64,000 nt of DNA. Source: Toxonevra muliebris (Eukaryota > Arthropoda > Insecta > Diptera > Pallopteridae). The DNA is taken from assembly GCA_963691655.1 (NCBI GenBank), contig OY829329.1:80966613-81030612 (forward strand), written 5' to 3'. A model generated the notes under the pieces. The model saw only the letters and a list, made by a program, of their open reading frames with translations. It was not told the DNA's origin and did no database searches. Of this stretch, positions 11,061-24,796 are shown piece after piece (within the stretch, counting starts at the first letter, position 1; every line of letters begins with the position of its first letter). The translations under genes were made by a program, and so were the position numbers.

Positions 11061-14000
11061 TGATAACTACATGCAGTGTTTCTCCACTGATTAAGTACTT
11101 TGAAATGCGTTAAAAATATCACTACAAGGATTTTTTTACTCCTTTTTGCAATCTCCCAGATTATTTGAGAGAGGAATTCAAGAAAAAACCACTTCTCAAA
11201 AATATTTCACTTACAACCTTTTGTGCGATAACGCTTCAATTGAGTGGAAAATTTAGCTAAGCTGCACCTCATTTTGCTAAACCACAAAGTACATAACTAA
11301 CTTATTTATACTCAACAATAACGAATTCTGGCAAAGTTTTTAATATTTTTCCTATAAGATTTCACGAGCAAAAATATAAACAAATACTCAAAACTATACA
11401 CTGAGTTATAAACGGAATGAATTTATAGAATATACAAAGTAGAATCTCGAGAAAGTTAATCGAAATGCTCCAGAGGTAATAAACTATTTCTAATTATTAA
11501 CTTTTCTGAGCGGTTTTCAAAATAGAAAAATACATAATTATAGATTTTCACATACAACAAGCTTAATTTATTTCAATGTAATTTTCATAATATGTTATTT
11601 CATTACGGACACTTTAATTTATTAGGACTGGTTTAAAGTAACTGTCAAGGTTTATTTGTTTGTTAACATTTTCCGGAGCACTAAATTAATGGAAAATAAC
11701 AACTTACAAATTCAAACGTTTACGACAGATTAACTCAAGTGTTTACATTTGACAATGAAGATGCACAATATGATCAAAACTGTTTGTGCGTTGGCAAATT
11801 TAAACAATAAATTCTCAAAAATAATACAAAAATTAACTTGTCAAAGCAGTACGTAGACGCTAAAATTGGATTAACTTAACCGAGCGATTAACATTTCCGA
11901 GATTCTACTGTATTTGTATTTGAAGATAGTGGAAAAGCTTGTGTTGTTATAAACTCAATGGGAGATTTACACATTTATAGTGCGAAAAAAAAAAACAAAA
12001 ATTAAAAGACTTTATGCAAAAATGTTAGAATTTTTTGCAAATGCGGTTGTCGACTGCAAATGCACTTATTCATTGTTGTGGCATTTCTTTGAGTGTAGCA
12101 GGTGGCACTTAAATCAATTGAATCAAAATATATTTTCTATTGTAAATTAGCATATACAATAGAAAATTTAGCGGCTAAGCCGAGCTTTTGGCATTGCCAG
12201 CCAATGGTTCGATAACGACACTTACTCTGCAAACAAGGAGAGTTTATAAAATACGGTAATGATTTTAATACCTAAGATAAATTGTAATTATTTCTGTAAA
12301 CTTAACGCGAAATTTTCTTTTTTTGGATTATGAATATTATGCAGCAAATGAGTGAAACATTCCACGGCATTGAACTATCACTTCTATACATTCAGTACTA
12401 ATTTTCCAAACTAAATTACTTTTTTGAGTTTCGCGAAGACTTTTCACTAATTGAACCAATTTTACTGCTTTGTTGTTCACATAAAACTTAAAATGGGCTC
12501 TCCGATCATAATATCAGATCTTCATAATTCCTTTTGACTGCATAAGGTTCTCTTTGAATGAATCTATAATATTATATATTAAACTCAAATATGTGTAAAG
12601 TACCTAGTAAAAAAAATTAAAGAAACGCAAATATCGTGCTACGAATTTCAATTGATAAGTATTTAACTTCTATTTCAATCGCATCTTGAGCCACTGTTGG
12701 CACATATGCTTATATCGGTATAATGTCTGGGTCCAAAAATTTAAATTACAATAGTTTTATTTTTTTATTTTTTATCATCCACATACAGTTTATCTTTTTC
12801 GTTCGCCACAATGATTAAATATATATTTGCACAACAATTATTTGAATTTGTAATTAAATTACATGCTACTATACATTTCATGTTTTTCTGTCCGTATCCC
12901 TAATGAGGATCTCAGTGAGTTGTTAAGTGGTTTATTCTGGATTTGCCTATAATCACGTGATGATAATATATGCATGTGGATATGAGAAACTACAAATTAC
13001 AAAGTCCGTCAGGGAAGAAGTAAATATTTGCGATATCAGCATAATATATTTTGTTGTTTGTTGAAAATTGTAGGTATGCATATTGTTTTGCACCTGCAAT
13101 TGCTCCCATTTATTTCACCATTATCCGATAGTAGCCATATATATTTTTATTATTCTACCCAAAGAATAATTGCAAAAGCGTGCACAAAGCATATGTGCAC
13201 ATGCTCGTATGTGTGTATGTATGAGTATACCTTGTTTTAGAGATAAGGCAACTTATGCTATTATTCAAATAGATTACGAAAATGTGAACCGAAAAGGCAA
13301 TTGTAATGACAAATCGAGCGACAGTAAAAAAGAAACAGAGAAAAACCGCATAACAATGGGAAAAGCAACGAAGCACGCAAACTTGTAAACAAAGTAAAAT
13401 GAAATCGAAAGCATGTAAATACACACAGGCAGACATATGGCATATTTACAATGTAGAGACATCTAGTGGTTGGACCAATGCACTATACAAACGACAATGA
13501 ATGAGTCATGTGTGGCCAAATAAGTTATTAATGCACAAAATTGGCCAACAAAACGCAATTGTAACGTGGCTAACATGTTCTCCAAATACGATCTACGCAG
13601 CTGCGTTAGCATGTTAAGCTTAGCTTCTCTCCCCCTTTCATGATATCTACAAATAATATAAGAATTTTGAAGACCTAAAAACAGTAAATTTTCGATTTCA
13701 AACAGACCGTCCAGTCACACTAACTTAAACTTTGTTGCAAGCATCTTCTCAAGCAGCAGCTTAGCTAAATTTATATCAAGTTAAGTTAGATAAATAAAAA
13801 TTAAAGTCTACATTAAATGAATTGTAAATATCAAAAACTAAGTACATAATGAAGTAAGAAACAATTGATTAATCAAACTTTTAGCATAATGTTAATTAAA
13901 CTTAAGCATCTCGTGCGTGTTGTAAAAAATTGTCTTTTCATTAGTGTAATTGGAAAACTAAATGAAAAACTAAATGGTTTTAAGATAAATTATTATTACT

Positions 14001-14414
14001 ACCTTGTTGTATATTTACTACATATACTTCTAAATACTTTGACTATTATGAAATAATTTTTTGTATTATACCATTTAATAATTTTTTATTATAAATATTT
14101 ATTTCAACAATCAAAAAAATTGAACTTGAATAAAAATCAGTATTTTAAGCGAAAAGAATTTTTGTTTTTCTCTTGTAAACACAAAATTTTGTCTTCATTA
14201 TTAGGTACGGTCCGAGGATAGAAACGATTAGTGGAATGAGCTGAAAGCAAATAAGGTGAAAAAAACGCTTGATAATTTCGAAGACTTAGGTTTAACTATA
14301 ATACATAATTTCTAAAATGAAAACGGAATATGTTGATACGAATGTACTTCTTAAAAAAGTTTCTTAATTAATTATGTTTTTAGTATTTAGCCAAGTTTCA
14401 TATGGATACATATA
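11061..14414. other. Intergenic AT-rich DNA
   Basis: No gene seen. It contains a 13-bp perfect inverted repeat (12132-12167) and a few CA/ATGT-rich patches around 13170-13240. The frames near 13155-13462 lie on both strands over low-complexity sequence and are not supported. Confidence 0.6.
12132..12167. repeat. Perfect 13-bp stem, 10-nt loop hairpin
   Basis: ATTTTCTATTGTA at 12132-12144 pairs exactly with TACAATAGAAAAT at 12155-12167. The stem is AT-rich and short for a microRNA precursor. No function is assigned. Confidence 0.8.
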
Positions 14415-14820
14415 CCACCTTGATCAAAAAGTTCCCGGAATAACCACCGTGTAGCGCTCCCATCGTTCCGATTTGAGTTCTGTTTTTTTTTTTTTTTTTG
14501 TTAAGTTGGTACATCTGTTGTTGATATTCCCTCTAAATCTTAGCATCATAGCTTGACATTTGCCAAGAGTACATCTATCTCTGTGTGTGTTGGCGATTTT
14601 TTACAATTTTTTATGGTGCTCGAACATTGGAAATGTTGGAAAAGTGTTTCGGCAACGATTCTCTAAAGAAAACGGTCGTTTACCAGTGGCACGAGCGGTT
14701 CAAAAGTGGTCGTGAGTCAATCGAAGATGATGAACGCAGTGGCAGACCATCGACATCGAAAACCGACGAAAACGTTGATAGAGTAAAAGAAATTTCGGTC
14801 AATAACCGCAAATTAACCAA
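14415..14820 (+). mobile_element. mariner 5' fragment, second copy
   Basis: It begins with the same terminal repeat as the first copy (CCACCTTGATCAAAAAG), preceded by TA at 14413-14414. It keeps the 5' non-coding region and the transposase N-terminal part (MLEKCFGNDSLKKT, ERSGRPSTS, NNRKLT). Homology stops abruptly near 14818-14820, and I find no right terminal repeat downstream. The reading frame runs on to 14947 in unrelated sequence. It is a 3'-truncated remnant of the same family as the element at 833-1685, with small indels between the two. Confidence 0.88.
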
Positions 14821-17800
14821 ACACCATGTAGTTGACATCCATGCGAAAATATTACAGGATAAAACAAACAAATGTTTTCTGAGTGTGCCATTATCAGCTG
14901 TTTCTTGTTGCTTTGATTTTTCTTCTTTTTTCACAAAAAGCAGCTAATTACTTTCATGGCATTTTAACTTAAAAACAATTGATTTCAGTTTTAATCAATC
15001 AACTGCCGGCTCTCACACATACCATACTTCTCTTCAAATAGCACTTAAAAATTATGATTTTATGAGTTCCTGTGAATCACCTAATTAAGTTAAATGGGTC
15101 TCGGTTTGAAAAAATCAATTATTTCATATTTGTAATCTAAAAGATGTTAGGAGTACGCAGTTCAAAGGGTTTATTCGAGTTCGTCCTAGTTTGAAGGTCA
15201 GAGCATGAAACACGTGCTCGTTTTATTAACATTTTACCTATTTTTCATGCTATCACGATGCGCTTTTTCTTAGGCATAGGCGAGAGCTACTGTTCTGTTC
15301 TTTACCTAAATTACTGAAATGGGGCACAGGTTTACAGCGCTAATTAGTTATATATATTTTCTCGAATGTTTCTTATTATCCTTAAAATGCAAGTATAATT
15401 ATTTCCTATGAAGCTTCTTTAAAGTTATAAATTTAGTGCTTTGAAGTACCAGTTTAATTTTTATTACTTTCGTATTTATTGATTAAGAGTTTGTTTGTAC
15501 TTGCCAATCATAATAAAATAAATTCGAAATAAATAAAAATCGGCGAATAAATATCTCTTTTGTGACTGGAAGTATATTTGTTTCCAAGACTATACATGAG
15601 CGTAGCCAGGATCATATTGGAGGGAGGGCAAGGTATTTTTTTTATATGCCTATGTATGTATGGGTATTATATAATGGAAATCCTTTACAAGTTTATTTTA
15701 ATAAAAAACGGCGTTCATCTCCTGTGTAAGCTTGGCGATATCAGCCACTGTTGGCATGATTTTTGCAATGGTCATTCATTTACTTGTATCGCACAAATAG
15801 AGCGAACTATCAACTAACCTATTACGTCCTTTGTAAAAGTGGGTGTAAGCAATACGCAATACAAACTCAATGCTCTTTTCAGTTTAATTGAGTGACGCAA
15901 CCATGGCAGATAAATTGCAATCCATTAGTGTTTGAAAGCTCGATTTGAACTCTGCTTGGAGAATTCAAAATTCGCTGATGAGCTCTAACATCGTCTTAGC
16001 AGTTCTATTTTTTGTTCACGCAACATGACTAAAGAGTGCCTTACCCAGTTTCTAATATCATTTTCCGGAATTCGATTTTTTGCTGCATAACTTTCTGCAA
16101 GTGAGAAATTGTATGCAATAGTAAACTATGTACCAAAACCTTCAAAAAATTTTAATTTATCTTTGGAGCCAGATGCCGACTCTTTTATCACATTCTTCTG
16201 TGCTTTTATGATCTGAATCATTCAACTGCCTTTTAGATGGAGCTAAAAAACATTTTTCATGGTAGAATTATCAATGAGAAATATTTTCAAATTATGGTTG
16301 ATAATTACCATGGAAAAACTTTCTAATGTTCACTACTTAACAGAAATATTTTCACAATTTTCACATTTTCTTTCACAAAGAAAACAAATAATGAATTTAG
16401 AACTTAAACGACTTTTTATACTTCATTTAAAGCGGTGAAAATTGATGATTCTTTGTGATTTATAAAAAGCAAAACGTGATTTCCAGAAAGGTAACAAATA
16501 GTTTTTATAAAAATTAGTGGTTTACTTGAAAAAAATTCTTGAAATTTGATTTTTTTGTTTTTTTTTTTAACCCTAGAGTACTAATGTAATTCTTTATACG
16601 TAAATACTAATTCATAGTCGGTTTGACTAACATGTATTTAACCAATGAGCATGTAATAATACAGAGACCTCAAACATCCAAAAAAGTTGTTTCAATAAAA
16701 ACTTGCTTTCTAACTCCCAAAAACCACCAAGTAGTTACAAATTGTCGCACCGCTGTCCGGAACCGGCAGTAAACTCTAGGTTCAATGGAGCGTTCACGCC
16801 TAAATGTCTCTCTAGACAGTCACTCCAACAAACCAACCAGTTAACTCCCAATCGTACTTTGTATGTTTCATGTTCAATGTTCTGCATAAAGTGAAGCGAA
16901 GATTTTTAACTAATGACCGCAAAATTTTATTGAAACCTCTTCTTTTATGACACAACTGCCCAAGGATCTTTATATTTGTTTTTTTATTGGATCCGACCGG
17001 CGAAGTAAAGTTTTAATTTTGAAGCTTTGCCATTACCAGACTAGAGGTGATCGTGTAGAGAGCATATTTGTAAACAATTTTTATTGCTGAATCAACATCA
17101 AAGCAGAAGCTCAGCACACCAACGCCACGACGGCTGACATATGTGTAAAGGCATTTGCCCTTAATTTGCGTGCCGGCAGTTAGCCTTATTCTGTTGGAAC
17201 AAAGTTACTCAAGCCTGCATATAAGAACAAACAAGTGAACGAAAATTAAGTTGACATTTCTTAAGTAATTTCACGCCTCAATTACACAACGTTAACTACA
17301 GAAGTAGCCAAACAACAAAATAACCAAATAGTAGATAAAGTTTATTATCAACAACATCATCAGCATAAATGAGCAGCAGTAGGCAGTAACAAGTAGCTTC
17401 CTTCATTGTCAGTCATTGTTGTAATGACCATTTTAAAGTAATTTCTTTAATCCAATAGAACAGAGCCTCAAAATATGAGCAGCAATTTGATAAGCAAAGC
17501 GGACAGAAAGCAGAGCACAATGCGACATACCATTGAAAGGTCAGGTCACTCACACATTCAATGCTCTCAGCATTCGCATTTGCAATTTAAAATGTGTAAT
17601 GTTTATCCTGGGAGTAGAAAGGAGCAACAATCCTACATACACATATTTCCGTTTGTTTGTAAATTTTTTGTCCCATTTTCATTTGCTTCTTTGTTCTCCT
17701 TTTTGTTGCTCTTTTTTAACGTAGTTTTTATGCTCTTCATAGTATTTAATTTGTTATTATGTTTTCTTTCCATTTCAATGCCTCCAAGGAAATATGTTGC

Positions 17801-20514
17801 TGTTGTTCCTTGTGCTGCTCCTGCTGCTGCATTCTATTTGTTCGTAAGTTACTTTGAATGGGGAGTTTGGTATTTTTGTAATCCCTTTCTTCCTTTTGTG
17901 TCATCATCATCTTGACACAATTCACAATTGCTTATTTAAATAGACTTGCATTTGATTTGAAATTAAAAAGAAGATGGACGCGCGCTGTTGTTTCCTACAA
18001 ATAAACTTCGAATTAGTCAAACGAATGCAAGAAACAAAAAAAAAAAGAAGAGTAGCGTAATAGCGCAAAAGACTATGCGGATATCCGGTGAAATAAGGTA
18101 AGGGAATTATTCAAAGGCAACGAAAACTCAAGGGAACAAGCCAATATCCCTCAAGAAATTTCATGAAATTCATTAACAAAAATATTTCTTAGTAAAATTA
18201 ACCTTAATTTAACTTTAATCGAATTAAAATTTAATACAAAAAACCAATTTTAAAGTGATATTCTCCAATTAGTTATCATTCTTCTTGGCATGAACACGAG
18301 CGCACTATCCGATTTCCCTAAATTTAACCATAATTCTTGAACAAATATATTTACTATGTTTGAGTGCAAGCAACTATATATATGAAGGGAAAGAAAAGAA
18401 GAAACTACGCCATTGGAAATTTGAGAAAGCTACTTGCAAAATAGTAGATTCTCGGTGGAAACGGCAACGCTGCCGTTGAATTCTGACATATTTTACTTTC
18501 GCATTGCACGCAGCTGCCGCTGGCAATGATGATACAAAATGCACAACATGAAAGAAAAAATCGCATATCAAAATTCAACATGCAACCAAATATCATACCA
18601 TATAAAAATAAAGTGTGCTTTGCATACTTGGCACGGTGCGACAGTGTCTCAAATGTGAAAACTTCTTTGATGTAGTTGATGTTGTAAGTGAAGTGAATCA
18701 AAAAATATGTGGGTGGGTGTCTAAGTATCTATTTAACCTATTCTTAGATCGTAGAGCATAAAGGTGCATGGAATGCAGTTCCAAATTTCTGCACTTACAG
18801 TTTTTCAAATTGCGCTAGATAATTCTCTAAATGCAAAACAAAAATTGGGAATCATTTCCAATTTTCAAAATCATCGAATATCGTCAGCTTAGAGAAGGAA
18901 CAAAGAATCACTTTTACCACATTTGACCCGCATTACTTACTAGATGGCGAATTAATACTACATAGGGTGGAGAGGAAAATCTACTTAATAGTTTATCAAG
19001 AAAAAAATGTTATTGAAGACTACATTTAAAACTTTTTGGTTTTTGGCATAAAAAACCTCGGGCAGCGCAGAATAAAAGACTGAAAAACAAAAATGACATC
19101 ATTAAGCAAAATCATCAGCTAAACTTAAACTTTAAAATGAGCTAATGGACAGTGATGCAGTGGCTTTTAATATAAAGTTAAGTTACCTTGAGACAAAAGC
19201 AGCAGCAACAGCAACCTCATCCCGCCTTCACCCAGCGAGCGACTCAATTTCGAGTGCAAAAGTTAACGACTACGGTAAAAGTCTTTAGTACAAGAGTTGA
19301 ACCAAGGATGACTCTTAGCAAATACACCGGCAAGACTGTCAATTAGCGTGAAACAAAAGGAAATTTAAAAAAAAAGTGAACACAAAGACTTTCATAAAGT
19401 TAGCTTAACTGAAAATGCTTAAAAAAAATTACAAAATTAAAATAGAAACTTTTAATGTTGGCTTTGAAAAGCTTGGCGCCACCACTACGCAGAACACGTG
19501 AATATCATTTGCGTTTTTGTGCTGCAAGGCATTAAAAAATGAGAGAAAATAAAATGAATGGGAAAAATTAAAAGTTTAAAGTTGCACTTTTTCATTTTTG
19601 TTATGGAATATCATTTAAATAAAAGTTAAGTACTTTCGTTATTTTTCTCCTTTTTTTTTTTTTTTTTGATAATCGCATTGAGTTGGAAAATCACGGTAGA
19701 GAAGTTGCAAAAGCGGCAGTGATTAACTGAGTGATTCAGTTGATAGTTTAAAAATGAAGGCAGCATTTGAACCGGTTGTGCTGTTATTTTTATTGCATTC
19801 AACATGCAGTGCTCCATTGCTTCACTTCACTCCACTTTCCTGCTCTCCATTGTCAAAACTCAGGTGTGCAACACTTTCAGGCCAATTTTCGCGCACATAC
19901 ATATGTATGTAGGTATGTGTGTGGAATACATTTCAACAGCGGATACATAAGTATCCACTTAAACAGATTGCTGCTTATGAGTGGCTCCTCCACTAAAAAT
20001 ATATCTATTTTTGTGTATGTGCTCGAAAATTTTAAATTCTCCACAAGTGGTACTCGTACTCTTTTTTAAAGCTGCATGTTTTTATTTGAATATACTCTGA
20101 GCGTATTACATAGAAATGACTAGAGTTATTTAAAGAGCAGCAATTGCAAATATTCTATAGAAATATCTTATATTATTTGTGTGGAAATAGGAAGTACACA
20201 AACAAATTATGCTATCGTTTATGTTTCATTTACCTACTAAACTTCTAAACAATTGAAACAATTGAAATTCCTTTCTGAAATACGACTAGCAGAACGCTGA
20301 TATCGTGGCACAGGCTGTACTTCCATTAAGTACAATAATCGTTTCTATTGTTGTTGTTCTATTATATTAATGAGTAACTTATTTCGCTCTAATCCTTTTT
20401 CAGATATGATTTCCTGCATGAAAGAGAGTGTAAATATACATATGTACATGTATGTATGACAAGAACAAAGCAAAGGCAACATAAACTTACTATCTTAAAC
20501 AAGTACAAATACAA
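14821..20514. other. Intergenic DNA without a supportable gene
   Basis: AT-rich. A possible hAT end (AGCGTAGCCAGGATCATATT) lies at about 15600-15620, followed by about 500 bp that may be decayed transposon. The longest frame, 17475-17915 (146 codons, ATG start), is T-rich and hydrophobic and has no family motif. A T17 run lies at 19651-19667. I see no exon structure. Confidence 0.5.
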
Positions 20515-20522
20515 GCTCGAAC

Positions 20523-21436
20523 CAGGGATGCCAACTCAACTTTTCTTTCTCCCCGATAGCCCCCGATTTTCGATCGAATTCCCCGCATCTGTATAATTTC
20601 ATATTATAACAGCGCGACAAGCTCAAAAACCAAAAATACCTTAAAATTGATATCGGCAAGTGTTATTTTAGGGCGACCCTGAACTTTCTCGGTCCAAAAC
20701 TTAGCCAATGAATCCGGAATTCTTTTGACACATGGGAGATTTCATTTCAAGGGAACCCACTCTTAAAATCGATCGAGATCAAACTTGCACAAAGTTTAGT
20801 CATATTGGGTAGTAGTTACCACACCAAATTTGAACGAGATGAGGTCTGTCGAATTACTAGATGTTCATTTTAATAGATAAACAAGCCGCAGCACACTTTT
20901 GGCCATCAAACTTATCAAAGGAAAAGACATGGTCTTTCTTTTGACTTAAATAAAAATTGACAAAAACCCTGTTTTGAGAAAAAATGGTTCAAAGTTTTGA
21001 CTGTCGGTTTTTAACAGATAAAATATACTTTTTCTTCTTTATGATGGCGGACCGTAATTTATAAGTTTACTGATTGTCAGCAGAGATTAAGTGTTATTAG
21101 GACTTTCTGAACGGCCGAAAGGGAAGCCGAAGCACCGCGCGACTGTTTTGACCTGACTGAAACTCGGCACTATAATCATCTATAACTGTGAAATCACTCC
21201 GAGTTTCGCTCTGAAATTTTTACAAAATACTTTCGAAATATCATACTTTCAAATAGCACATTTTTTTAAAAATTGATTTCTCCAAACCAATAAAGTGCAG
21301 GAAAAGATGAAAATTTTAAGACCCAAAAAAAAAAGCGGAACAACTTCAAACTCCCCGCAAAAAACAGCTCATTCACCGATTCCCCGCTCTCAAACTCACC
21401 GCAAATCGGGGAATTCCCCGCGAGTTGGCATCGCTG
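20523..21436. mobile_element. Non-autonomous hAT element with perfect 8-bp target duplication
   Basis: The left end is CAGGGATGCCAACTC at 20523 and the right end GAGTTGGCATCGCTG finishing at 21436, imperfect terminal inverted repeats in hAT style. The 8 bases GCTCGAAC occur directly on both sides (20515-20522 and 21437-21444), the exact duplication length made by hAT transposases. Subterminal CCCCG/CGGGG motifs recur near both ends (about 20550-20590 and 21350-21420). No transposase is present in the 914 bp. The small frame at 21295-21486 crosses the right end and is not a gene. Confidence 0.88.
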
Positions 21437-21444
21437 GCTCGAAC

Positions 21445-23164
21445 ATACATTTGTGTGAGCGTGTGTGTGTGTTTATGCAGCACTAACAGTGAGAAAGAGA
21501 AAGAAGCAAAAGTGTTCCCGCAGTCGCAAAATAGCAGAGAATAACTTCATTCCCAGTTGCACAAATAGTGAGTAATCCTGAAAAGAGTAATGATTTGATT
21601 ACTCCAAAAGTAGGAATAAACGAGCCACTCCAATATAGCAACCAAATATTTTGATTTCACTAACACAATTTCATAATTTTATATGGTCTATGTATTTTTA
21701 GAAATAAAGATAAACAAAGACAGCCTTATTGAGTAGCTCAAATTTGTATATCTTACTCTCTGTTGTCTTTGGGGTAGGTAGGGTAAAATCTGTCCCAACT
21801 TTTGTTTAGTTTTTATGCATGGTGGGATATATTAGCTCATGCTCGTAATCGTGTCCTCCTTTATTACACCTTTTGAGGCTAAAACGAGTACTCCATGCCC
21901 TAGGACATGCAATGTTAAAAAGGAGTACAAAATGCAAGAGCTTTGGAGCAATTAGGAGTAATCGATTGCTCGCTTTGGAGAGCTCAATGATTACTCTTAC
22001 GATCATCCAAAGCTCAACTGGGTTGTAGCAGCATTTAGCGTCTGTGGTATAGACACATACATAGATGTATATGTATGCATACATATGTGTATATACAATG
22101 TTTTGAGTGCATGTGTGTTTTCATGATAATAGCACACATATTAAACTTATTTCCTGCTTTTTGATTTTGTCGTAGCGTAAGAAACTATTATCAAAATAGC
22201 TTTAAAGTAAATACTTACAATTATTTATATGCATAAGTATGTAAGTGTGCATGTGTTTATATGCAATATTACGGTATCTGTAGTATAGTTTAACAAAAAG
22301 TTAAGCTATTTAGGAAACATTTCACATTGAGATAAGCTAATTGAGAAATTAAGATTCTTACTTAGAATACTGCTGTAAAGATTGTGCTATAGTATATTTA
22401 CAAGCTGGTGGCTAAACACTGCCAAAATTCATATTTGAAAATCAAAGCGAAGTAAATTGGGAACATTTAAAAACATAAAAATTATTATTTAGTGATAGGA
22501 CAAATGGCAAAATTATGTTATGCGGTGTGATTAAAGAATAATTGCTTCAATTTTTATAAGTTTCATTAAATAGAAGCGTTCTACTTGGAATCGCATTCAT
22601 TCATCCATGGATTACTAAGAGGACAATTTTTGCAGATGATAATAGATTCAGGCAACTTGCGAGTATTTAACTACAATAATTGCACAATTAGCGATAAGGA
22701 TTTGCTTAACGTGCTCATGAATTCATGCCTACACTTCTAGCTGCTTATATTCTCGTATATATACATTATACATATTCATGGATTTACAAATTTTGGTACA
22801 GATGCATGCATGTACATATGTATGTATGTATATATACGAAAGCGAGCGTGTTCACGAAAGTTATGGTTGCTCCTATTTATTAACATATTTGCATAATAAT
22901 AGCAATAATAAATGTAAATATGATAAGTTGTTGTAAAGACACCTAGGTAGTGAAAAACTCATGTACGAGAACACATACACATTCAAACTTATACAATACA
23001 AAGAGTAAGTAATGCAGTTTAACTTTAAATTTTAAACAAAAGTTGCCAAAAAACTTTCTAGCTCTAAATTATCAACAATGATTCACATTCAGTGCAGCAT
23101 TTTATTTCAGTATGCCTCATTTCGTTGTAACCACACACCCACACCCACACACACACACTTACAG
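21445..23164. other. Intergenic DNA with GAGTAATC inverted motifs
   Basis: No gene. GAGTAATC/GATTACTC motifs occur as inverted pairs at 21570-21604 and 21956-21996, and GAGCAAT/ATTGCTC overlaps the second pair. Several ATGTATG-type microsatellite patches lie at 22060-22100 and 22800-22840. Confidence 0.55.
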
Positions 23165-23390
23165 TGGAAAATTTGCATCGTGCTTACCGCTGTGGCATTC
23201 CGATTGCCATAAATCACATTCATACCGTAGCGTCCGTCTACTACTCCGCTCCCCCCATTGCATTAGTCAACAAACGAAATTACGGCTGCTGTGCAATAAT
23301 GTGCGAACACGCGCGTGGCGGTCGTCGCATATTACCAACCAACTATCAAGCAGCCAACCTTCATGCATTTACCTATCCGTACGGCATAAA
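23165..23390 (+). other. Exon-like open island (candidate, unassigned)
   Basis: A relatively GC-rich stretch lies between an AG (…cacttacag, 23163-23164) and a good donor (GTAAGTGTG at 23391). One frame is open throughout (74 full codons, including ENLHRAYRCGIPIA and LHAFTYPYGIK) with a C/T-biased third position. A second frame is also open, which weakens the case. No domain is recognised and no partner exon was found. It could be an exon of an unrecognised gene, an exon of a non-coding transcript, or a conserved regulatory element. Confidence 0.25.
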
Positions 23391-23399
23391 GTAAGTGTG

Positions 23400-24792
23400 T
23401 GCGTGCGTGTGTGTGTGCGGTACTCGTTTAGTCATTTATGTCAAACACCGTGCTATGCGAGTGCTGCTTGTGTGTCAAAAATGTTGCAAATTTTGTGTTA
23501 ATGCTACAATTATCGTATTGCATGTGTAATTCATCACAGAATACGCACAAACAACAGCAACAAAAATATTTATCACTGTAAACCATCAAACACATTGCTG
23601 GTGCATAGCAACAATTTTAAATGCCATCATGGTTTGAAGCGGAAACGCACTCCTACCATCATCTCGCTGTTCGCTCGCTTGATGCAGTGTTACGTTTTTC
23701 TAAATACTCTAACTATAACCACTGCAATTTCCCAACAATTCGACTGGCGCACGCTGTTTGTGGTGGCAGTCAGAGTCAACTAACCAACTACTCTTCTGTG
23801 GTCAGTGCCACCCATCGCTTGTTCTCACCGCTCACATTAGAGTAAAAATTTGTTGGTCAAATTTAAAATGACAACAAGCGGAGTATTTCTTTCGACTTTA
23901 GAAAGTTTAATGGGAGTTTATCATGTTGGCATATTTCAGAATTCAATTTGATGAATTTGTGTAACATTGCACACGATAATCGAAGAGTTTATTAGAAATA
24001 TTGTGAGCTTTCTGTACATGAAAGTGGTTTGTGCGAATGGTGAAGCAATTACGTCATACTTATAGAGGGCGCCATCAAATAAAGTTTGTGGAGCTCTAAA
24101 TTAAGCACAATCACGATTGAGAACTTCAAAATTTATTTCAATTCATCTCGCTAAAAATCATTCCATCTTTGCGTTTACCATATATTTCAAATTGACTGCA
24201 AGAATTATGCTCTCAATTCTCTTACGGAACACAGAAACCTTAACCCAATTTTAATTACAAGCGCATAAAAGAAACAAGATGGGGGCCACCGCATAAGGAA
24301 AGAAAAAGCGGATATACTTTACTAGCAAACATTGTTTACACACAAGCGAGAAAATAAAAAATGGAGTTTACGCATATTATATTTTAATTAATTATAAACA
24401 GGTAATTACAAAAAAATGCACACTCCCACAAACACACACGCTCGAGAACATATAATTGCTATAATTTGAATAAAAGTGCAATTATTCACTATTAAAAATT
24501 CTGTAACATAACTATAATTTTGTCAAGGCTGAACGCAAAAAAAAAATTCCGACCGGGAAGATTTTTGCATACGCGCATCTTGTTTCAATTAAATTACGGT
24601 TTACGAACCACCGGGAAAAATGCGAGAACAGTATCATCATTGTGGTCATTTGAAATTTTCATAAATTTTGACAAAGTAAATGTTGTTGGAAATATGTTTA
24701 ATCTACTTGGAAGAAACAAATTTTGGGTCTTCCATAAACTTGGTCTTTTGAATTTTGCAAATGTCTTTGTATGCCATATAATATAAATGTGC
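23400..24792. other. Intergenic DNA, no gene seen
   Basis: The first part (23560-23850) is richer in GC than its surroundings, with overlapping short frames of 62-74 codons and no motif. The rest is AT-rich and featureless. Confidence 0.55.
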
Positions 24793-24796
24793 TTAA

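Noticed and set aside
17475..17915. 146-codon ATG frame, one of the longest in the window
   Set aside because: The core is T-rich simple sequence giving Phe/Leu/Val runs. No domain, no splice signals and no support in codon use; a frame of this size can arise by chance in 64 kb.
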